This document shows positions 58,931 to 64,000 of a stretch of 64,000 nt of DNA, one piece after another. The notes beneath the pieces are model-generated. The model saw only the letters and a program-made list of their open reading frames with translations, had not been told where the DNA came from and did no database searches. A program made the position numbers and the translations under genes. Numbering within the stretch: the first letter of the stretch is position 1; every line of letters begins with the position of its first letter. This stretch comes from Microbispora catharanthi (GTDB lineage Bacteria; Actinomycetota; Actinomycetes; Streptosporangiales; Streptosporangiaceae): assembly GCF_006334915.2 (NCBI RefSeq), contig NZ_VDMA02000021.1, forward strand, positions 1-64,000. Direction: 5' to 3'.

Positions 58931-60153
58931 GAGACCACCTCCAATCGGGGGATGGGGAAGACCAGGCGGCCTCCCCAGTCACGGACGTGGGCGAGCTGCT
59001 CGGTGATCTCCGCACGGAGGTTCCACGGGAGCACGAGCACGTAGTCGGGCCGGTCCTGCTCGATGCGCTCCGGCGGCAGGACGGGAATGCGGGTGCCGGG
59101 AGTGAACCTGCCGTGCTTGTACGGATTGCGGTCCACCGTGTAGGACAGCAGGTCCGGCCGGATGCCGCAGTGGTTGAGCAGCGTGTTCCCCTTGCCGGGC
59201 GCGCCGTAGCCGACGACGGTCCGGCCCTCCTCGGCGGCCCGGACGAGGAAGGCCAGCAGGTCGCGCCGCACTCGGGCGACCCGGGCGGCGAACTCGGCGT
59301 ACCCGGACAGCTCGTGCAGGCCCGCGGCCTTCTCCCTGGCCAGCAGGTCGGTCACTCGTCGGCCCGGCTCCCCCGCCGCCTCGACCGGCCGGGCCCACAG
59401 CCGGATCGACCCACCGTGGGTCGGCAGCGACTCGACGTCCACGAGGGCCAGTCCGCCGCTCGCCAGGGCCCGCATCGCGGAGGCGACGGTGTAGTACTGG
59501 AAGTGCTCGTGATAGATGGTGTCGTACTGCGTGCCCTCGATGAGGGTGAGCAGGTGCTGCACCTCGATCGACACCCAGCCGTCGTCGGCCACCAGGGCCC
59601 GCAGCCCCTGGGTGAAGCCGATGACGTCGGGAATGTGGGCGTACACGTTGTTGGCGACGACGAGATCGGCCGGGCCGTGCTCGTCCCGGACGGCGGCAGC
59701 GGTCTCCGGTGTGAGGAAGGCCGTGAGGGTCGGCACTCCGGCGTCCTTCGCCGCCTGGCCGACGTTGGCGGACGGTTCGATCCCGAGGCACCGGATCCCG
59801 CGCTCGACCACGTGGCGCAGCAGGTAACCGTCGTTGCTCGCCACCTCGACCACGAACGAGGCATCGGACAGCCCCAGCCGCTCGGCGGCGCCGGCCACGA
59901 ACCGGCGGGCGTGCTCCACCCAGGACGTCGAATAGGACGAGAAGTACGCGTATTCGGTGAATGTTTCCTCGGGCGTGATGAGCGGAGGAATCTGGGCCAG
60001 CCAGCAGTCCGTGCACAGACGCAGATGCAGGGGATAGGTGTTTTCCGGCTCGTCCAGCTGTTCCCGCGTGAGGAACCGCTCACAAGGGGGTGTCGCCCCG
60101 AGATCGACGATGCTCGCGAGCGCCGTGGACCCGCACAACCGGCACTTTGTCAT
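58927..60153 (-). CDS. Class I SAM-dependent sugar C-methyltransferase
   Basis: This 408-residue protein resembles NDP-hexose C-methyltransferases (TylCIII type). The N-terminal zinc-finger-like segment has Cys in CRLCGS and CTDCWLAQ. The SAM site is VEVASNDGYLLRHVVERG, followed by VVANNVYAHIPDV and the C-terminal VVGYGAPGKGNTLLNHCGI domain. ATG 60153 is preceded by GGGAG at 6 nt spacing; the TTG just upstream is rejected. It is the first gene of the eight-gene operon running down to 51746. Confidence 0.9.
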   Translation of the reverse strand: MTKCRLCGSTALASIVDLGATPPCERFLTREQLDEPENTYPLHLRLCTDCWLAQIPPLITPEETFTEYAYFSSYSTSWVEHARRFVAGAAERLGLSDASFVVEVASNDGYLLRHVVERGIRCLGIEPSANVGQAAKDAGVPTLTAFLTPETAAAVRDEHGPADLVVANNVYAHIPDVIGFTQGLRALVADDGWVSIEVQHLLTLIEGTQYDTIYHEHFQYYTVASAMRALASGGLALVDVESLPTHGGSIRLWARPVEAAGEPGRRVTDLLAREKAAGLHELSGYAEFAARVARVRRDLLAFLVRAAEEGRTVVGYGAPGKGNTLLNHCGIRPDLLSYTVDRNPYKHGRFTPGTRIPVLPPERIEQDRPDYVLVLPWNLRAEITEQLAHVRDWGGRLVFPIPRLEVVS

Positions 60154-60275
60154 CAATATGCTCCCTCATCACATGGTTGCCGTCCGAAGACGTGCGGGAC
60201 CCACGGCTGGTTGCCATGAACGTAATCGTCGTCATGAGCCGATCGAGTTACGGCCGTGTATGCGATGCTTCGACC

Positions 60276-60866
60276 ATGGATCGGCTCAGCATCGCCGGGG
60301 CCTGGTGCCACACCCCCCGCATCCACACCGACGAGCGCGGCGCGCTCCTCGAGGTCTTCAAGGCCGCCGACCTGCGGGAGGTCGCCGGACACGGGCTGGA
60401 CCTCGCACAGGTCAACTGCACCGTCTCCCGGAAGGGGGCGCTGCGGGGGATCCATTTCGCCGACGTGCCGCCCGGGCAGGCCAAGTACCTCACCTGCGTC
60501 GCCGGGAGCGTCCTCGACGTCGTCGTGGACCTCAGAGTGGGCTCTCCCACGTACGGGTCCTGGGAGAGCGTGCTGCTCGACGACACCGACCGGCGCGGTC
60601 TCTACATCGCCGAGGGGCTGGGCCACGGCTTCCTCACGTTGAGCGAGCAGGCCACCGTCGTCTACCTCTGCTCCCAGCCGTGGGCGCCGGGACGCGAACA
60701 CGGCGTGCACCCGCTCGATCCCGATCTGGGTATCGAGTGGCCCTCGCACGTGGAGCCGATCCTGTCGGACAAGGACGCCGCCGCTCCCTCTCTCAAGGAG
60801 GCGCGCGAGGCGGGACTGCTGCCGGATCATGACGCTTGCCTCGCCTTCTACGACACGCTCAGGTAG
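60276..60866 (+). CDS. rmlC: dTDP-4-dehydrorhamnose 3,5-epimerase
   Basis: In this 196-residue RmlC cupin the typical elements are IHTDERGALLEVF, QVNCTVSRKGALRGIHFAD (catalytic His), YIAEGLGHGFLTLSEQATVVYLC and HPLDPDLGIEWP. It epimerises C3 and C5 of the keto sugar in dTDP-rhamnose synthesis. ATG 60276 has no ribosome site and may be leaderless, just downstream of a short AT-richer stretch. It converges on rmlD with an overlap of 19 nt. Confidence 0.9.
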   Translation: MDRLSIAGAWCHTPRIHTDERGALLEVFKAADLREVAGHGLDLAQVNCTVSRKGALRGIHFADVPPGQAKYLTCVAGSVLDVVVDLRVGSPTYGSWESVLLDDTDRRGLYIAEGLGHGFLTLSEQATVVYLCSQPWAPGREHGVHPLDPDLGIEWPSHVEPILSDKDAAAPSLKEAREAGLLPDHDACLAFYDTLR

Positions 60867-61690
60867 GGCCACGCCGCATGCAGGGCCTCGCGCCAGTGCC
60901 GCATCGGCGGCAGGTCCGCCCGCGCCCACCGGCCGTGCCCCAGCACGCTCCATGCCGGTCGCGGGGCGGGCCGGGCGAAGGCGGCGGACGTGGTCGGGAC
61001 GACCCGGCCGGGGTCCGCGCCGAGCAGGGTGAAGATCTCACGGGCGAACTCGTACCAGGTCGTCCGCCCCGCGTTGGTGCCGTGGTAGACGCCGCCCGGC
61101 GCACCGGAACGGCCCAGCTCGACCAGGCGGGCGGCCAGGTCCGCGGACCAGGTCGGCTGGCCCACCTGGTCGGTCACCACCGACACGGTCTCCCGCTCGG
61201 CAGCCAGGCGGATGATCGTGGCCGGGAAGTTGCGGCCGCGGGCGCCGTAGAGCCAGGCCGTACGGACGACCGTGTGGCCGTGCTCCAGCGCGGCCCGCTC
61301 CCCGGTCAGCTTCGACCGCCCGTACGCGTTGACCGGGCGCACCGGATCGTCGTCCTCGCCGTACGGCTCGCGGCCCATGCCGTCGAAGACGTAGTCGGTG
61401 GAGATGTGGATGAGGCGCATCCCGCGCTTGGCGCAGGCCAGTGCGAGCCCCTCGACGGCGCGGCCGTTGACCTCCATGGCCTCGTCCGGCCGGGTCTCGG
61501 CGCCGTCGACGTCGGTCCAGGCGGCACAGTTCACCACGACGCCGGGAGCGAGGTCGTCCAGGGCGTCCCCCACGGCCCCGTCGTCCGTGATGTCGAGGTC
61601 GCGGCCGAAACCGGTGGCGTCCTCACCGGTCAGCGCCTCCATGAGATCCACGCCGAGCATGCCCTTGGCGCCCGTCACCATCCACCTCAT
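60848..61690 (-). CDS. rmlD: dTDP-4-dehydrorhamnose reductase
   Basis: This 280-residue short-chain dehydrogenase has the Rossmann start WMVTGAKGMLGVDL, VVNCAAWTDVDGAE, STDYVFDG and NAYGRSKLTGE (Tyr-x-x-x-Lys), and RTAWLYGARGRNF, all diagnostic of RmlD. It makes dTDP-L-rhamnose. ATG 61690 overlaps the rmlB stop (ATGA). Confidence 0.93.
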   Translation of the reverse strand: MRWMVTGAKGMLGVDLMEALTGEDATGFGRDLDITDDGAVGDALDDLAPGVVVNCAAWTDVDGAETRPDEAMEVNGRAVEGLALACAKRGMRLIHISTDYVFDGMGREPYGEDDDPVRPVNAYGRSKLTGERAALEHGHTVVRTAWLYGARGRNFPATIIRLAAERETVSVVTDQVGQPTWSADLAARLVELGRSGAPGGVYHGTNAGRTTWYEFAREIFTLLGADPGRVVPTTSAAFARPAPRPAWSVLGHGRWARADLPPMRHWREALHAAWPYLSVS

Positions 61691-62655
61691 GCGCGCGCCC
61701 GCAACGGCTTCCACCACTGGGGGTTGTCGACGTACCAGCGCACGGTACCGGCCAGACCCTCCTCGAAGGAGATCTCGGGGGCGTAGCCGAGGGCACGCAG
61801 CTTCCGGTCGTCGAGCGAGTAGCGCCGGTCGTGCCCCTTCCGGTCGGCCACTCGTTCGACCCGGTCCCAGCCCGCGCCGAACGCGGCGAGCAGCCGCTCG
61901 GTGAGCTCCAGGTTGGACAGTTCCGCGGTCCCGGCGATGTGGTAGATCTCGCCGGGCTCCCCCACCTCGGCGACGCGCTGGATACCCCGGCAGTGATCCG
62001 CTACGTGGACCCAGTCGCGGACGTTTCCCCCGTCGCCGTAGAGCGGGACTCGGCGGCCCTCGATGAGGTTGGTGACGAACAGCGGAACGACCTTCTCGGG
62101 GTATTGGTACGGCCCGTAGTTGTTGCCGCACCTGGTGATCGACACCGGGAGCCCGTGGGTGATCGCGTACGCCCTGGCCAGCATGTCGCCACCGGCCTTC
62201 GCGGCCGAGTACGGCGAACGCGGGGCCGGCGGCGCGCTCTCGTCCCAGGAGCCCGCGTCGATCGAGCCGTAGACCTCGTCGGTGGACACCTGCACGACCT
62301 TCCCGACGCCCGAGGTGAGGCAGGCGTCGAGGAGGGTCTGCACCCCGAGGACGTTGGTGCGGACGAAATCGGCCGCACCTTCGATCGAGCGGTCGACGTG
62401 GGATTCGGCCGCGAAATTGATCACTACGTCGTGACCGGGAACCACCTCGCGGAGCAGGGCCGCGTCGCAGACGTCCCCGTGGACGAAGTCGTAACCACCC
62501 TCGACGGGAGCGAGGTTGGCGAGATTACCCGCGTAGGTCAGCCGGTCCAGCACCGTGACCCGCGCTCCGGCGAAGGCGGGATATCCGCCGGTCAGCACGG
62601 TCCGGACGTACTGGGAACCGATGAAACCGGCGCCACCAGTGATCAATAGCCTCAA
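61687..62655 (-). CDS. rmlB: dTDP-glucose 4,6-dehydratase
   Basis: In this 322-residue enzyme the motifs are RLLITGGAGFIGSQYVR, FAAESHVDRSIEG, QVSTDEVYGSID and SPYSAAKAGGDMLARAY (Tyr-x-x-x-Lys), then RCGNNYGPYQYPEKVVPLF. The start is taken as TTG 62655, where GGAG lies 9 nt upstream and the Rossmann fold begins at once. The in-frame GTG at 62688 adds 11 residues and has only an adjacent AGG. It supplies the keto intermediate for RmlC and RmlD. Confidence 0.93.
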   Translation of the reverse strand: MRLLITGGAGFIGSQYVRTVLTGGYPAFAGARVTVLDRLTYAGNLANLAPVEGGYDFVHGDVCDAALLREVVPGHDVVINFAAESHVDRSIEGAADFVRTNVLGVQTLLDACLTSGVGKVVQVSTDEVYGSIDAGSWDESAPPAPRSPYSAAKAGGDMLARAYAITHGLPVSITRCGNNYGPYQYPEKVVPLFVTNLIEGRRVPLYGDGGNVRDWVHVADHCRGIQRVAEVGEPGEIYHIAGTAELSNLELTERLLAAFGAGWDRVERVADRKGHDRRYSLDDRKLRALGYAPEISFEEGLAGTVRWYVDNPQWWKPLRARA

Positions 62656-62886
62656 GTCAGGAATCTCCAGATGTGGATGGTTTTGCACCTAAAAAAGCAA
62701 TAGGGGAGGACCGCATCGTATTTCAGTAAGGAAACGGGCGACCTGAAGGCCGAGCCCGAGTGAGTGAAAGACGTAATTTGGCCAAATTCATGCGCACTCG
62801 TCGTCTCAGGCGTCACAATAGCCCCCGGCAGTGGATCGGCAAGGACAAAATGACGAACTGAGCGCCTCGGCGCGGAGGTCGGAGAT
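62656..62886. promoter_or_regulatory. Divergent rmlB / DUF4082-protein intergenic region
   Basis: This is a 230-bp AT-richer stretch. It contains a perfect 14-bp palindrome AATTTGGCCAAATT at 62775-62788, unusual in such GC-rich DNA, plus GGAGG and GGAG before the plus-strand start. It is a candidate operator for one or both divergent genes. Confidence 0.5.
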
Positions 62887-64000
62887 ATGGCCCCCAACAA
62901 ACACCCACGCCACGGAGCGAACCCCAGGTACGCCCGCACCTCTCGGTATCTGCCGCGCCCGCGTCCGGCGCTGCTGATCGCGACCGCGCTCGTCGCCGCC
63001 GCGATCCCGGTGGCCGCCGTCGTGACGCGGCACACCGCGAACCCGGGCCCGGTCGCCGCCCCCGAGCCGCGGGTCACGCTGCAGGCCAAGGAGGTCGGCT
63101 TCTGGTCCAGGGACGACCGGCTCAGCCCGCCCGTCCACAGGGACCGGAGCCCCGTCGAACTCGGCACCCGCTTCACCGCCGCCCAGGACGGCTGGGTGAT
63201 CGGCGTGCGCTTCTACAAGGCGCCCGGTGAGAAGGGCAGCCACACGGGCAGCCTCTGGGACTCCGCGGGGACGCGCCTCGCCACGGTGACCTTCCGTGAC
63301 GAGAGCCGCTCCGGCTGGCAGGAGGCCCGCTTCGGCAGTGCGGTGCCGGTCGTGGGCGGGAAGGTCTACACCGTCTCCTACCACAGCGAGCACGGCACGT
63401 ACGCGGGCCGGCCGTCGGCCGGGGCGCTGCGGTCGGGGCCGCTCAGCACGGCCGCCCGCCGCGTGGGGGTCTACACCTACGGCCCGAGCCGCTTCCCCCA
63501 CCGCTGGAACCCGAAGAACTACACGTACTACGTCGGCCCCATCTATCGCTGGCTGGACAGGGAGCCCGCGCCGTCCGTGCGCCCGGTGCCCTCGGCGACC
63601 CGGTCGCGCGACGTCGTCACGTACACGCCGAGGCCCTGGCCGTCGGTCTCGCGGGTCTCGCCGAACCCCTCCGGGGAGGTCACGGTCCAGCCCTCGGCGC
63701 CGCCCTCCTTCGAGCCGACGCCGGGCCCCTCCGTTCCCCCGGTCGTCGAGCCGTCCGCGGAGCCGTCGGCCGAGCCCTCCGTCGTGCCGTCCGCGCGGCC
63801 GTCCGAGGAGCCGACCACGGTCGTGAGCCCGTCCCGGGAGCCGTCTCGCACACCCGGCGGAGAGCCGACCGGCGGCCGGCCCACCCGGAGCCCGTCGCGC
63901 AGCCCCTCGATCCCGGCACAGAGCCCGGCACAGAGCCCGGCACAGAGCCCGGCGCCCCCGCCGACCGCACCCGCGGGATCCGCCTGCCCCGGCGGCTACC
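62887..64000 (+). CDS. Exported DUF4082-domain protein (runs off the right edge)
   Basis: 371 codons are visible. A basic head (MAPNKHPRHGANPRYARTSR) and a transmembrane or signal segment (ALLIATALVAAAIPVAAVV) are followed by one DUF4082 beta-sandwich from residue about 65: GFWSRDDRLSP, LGTRFTAAQDGWVIGVRFYK, GSLWDSAGTRLATVTF, GGKVYTVSYHSEHGTYA. Then comes a 120-residue Pro/Ser/Glu-rich linker with PAQS and EPSAEPS repeats. The last residues, SACPGGY, resemble the CPGYP opening of the beta-helix in the lipoprotein at 45473. So a beta-helix domain may follow beyond the window (inference). Confidence 0.85.
   Translation, partial: MAPNKHPRHGANPRYARTSRYLPRPRPALLIATALVAAAIPVAAVVTRHTANPGPVAAPEPRVTLQAKEVGFWSRDDRLSPPVHRDRSPVELGTRFTAAQDGWVIGVRFYKAPGEKGSHTGSLWDSAGTRLATVTFRDESRSGWQEARFGSAVPVVGGKVYTVSYHSEHGTYAGRPSAGALRSGPLSTAARRVGVYTYGPSRFPHRWNPKNYTYYVGPIYRWLDREPAPSVRPVPSATRSRDVVTYTPRPWPSVSRVSPNPSGEVTVQPSAPPSFEPTPGPSVPPVVEPSAEPSAEPSVVPSARPSEEPTTVVSPSREPSRTPGGEPTGGRPTRSPSRSPSIPAQSPAQSPAQSPAPPPTAPAGSACPGGY

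Noticed and set aside
63910..63960. 12-bp repeats (PAQS units) as a regulatory array
   Set aside because: They encode the flexible proline-rich linker of the exported protein, a common low-complexity feature.

Overview
The window is GC-rich throughout, with GTG and TTG starts, many 4-base ATGA/GTGA stop-start overlaps and an encoded-CCA tRNA. Gene content fits a filamentous actinobacterium. The mycothiol-era ArsC type, a partial complex I cluster beside korAB and WXG100-like genes suggest the Streptosporangiales, but that placement is inference from gene content only.

Layout. 1-2320: the tail of an IS5-like transposase, then a divergent arsenic locus (arsR-aquaglyceroporin-arsC on minus, arsI on plus). 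2370-4480: cutA, a tRNA-Tyr, a GNAT acetyltransferase and yajQ. 4508-8494: a MarR-controlled exporter unit made of a DHA2-type MFS protein fused to three carboxypeptidase-regulatory-like domains, a YceI protein carrying a fourth such domain, and a MarR regulator. 8605-11672: a polar amino acid ABC transporter and an XRE-cupin regulator. 11677-17981: an oligopeptide ABC transporter operon ending in a C39-like peptidase. 18172-19216: a decayed secreted-protein gene and htpX.

19292-35945: a complex I-like cluster (nuoA, B, C, H and, after an interruption, I, J, K, L, M, N, all on minus) lacking nuoD, E, F and G. It is divergent from korAB (2-oxoacid:ferredoxin oxidoreductase). A four-gene plus-strand cassette (helix-hairpin-helix membrane protein, WXG100-like protein, 660-aa protein, lipoprotein) sits between nuoI and nuoH. 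The simplest reading is a membrane module fed by ferredoxin or by subunits encoded elsewhere.

36010-64000: an envelope polysaccharide locus preceded by a 151-bp structured inverted repeat. It has glycosyltransferases, a GDP-mannose dehydrogenase-like enzyme, two Wzz-like proteins, a Wzy/ligase-like protein, a flippase, two acyltransferase-3 proteins, a PAP2 phosphatase, rmlB/rmlD and two rmlC-like genes but no rmlA. Within it lies a tightly coupled minus-strand operon (60153 to 51746) for a modified, probably C-methylated, sugar. This operon includes a DUF4910-type aminopeptidase-fold protein and an unrecognised protein with a duplicated four-cysteine domain. The window ends inside a DUF4082 exported protein.
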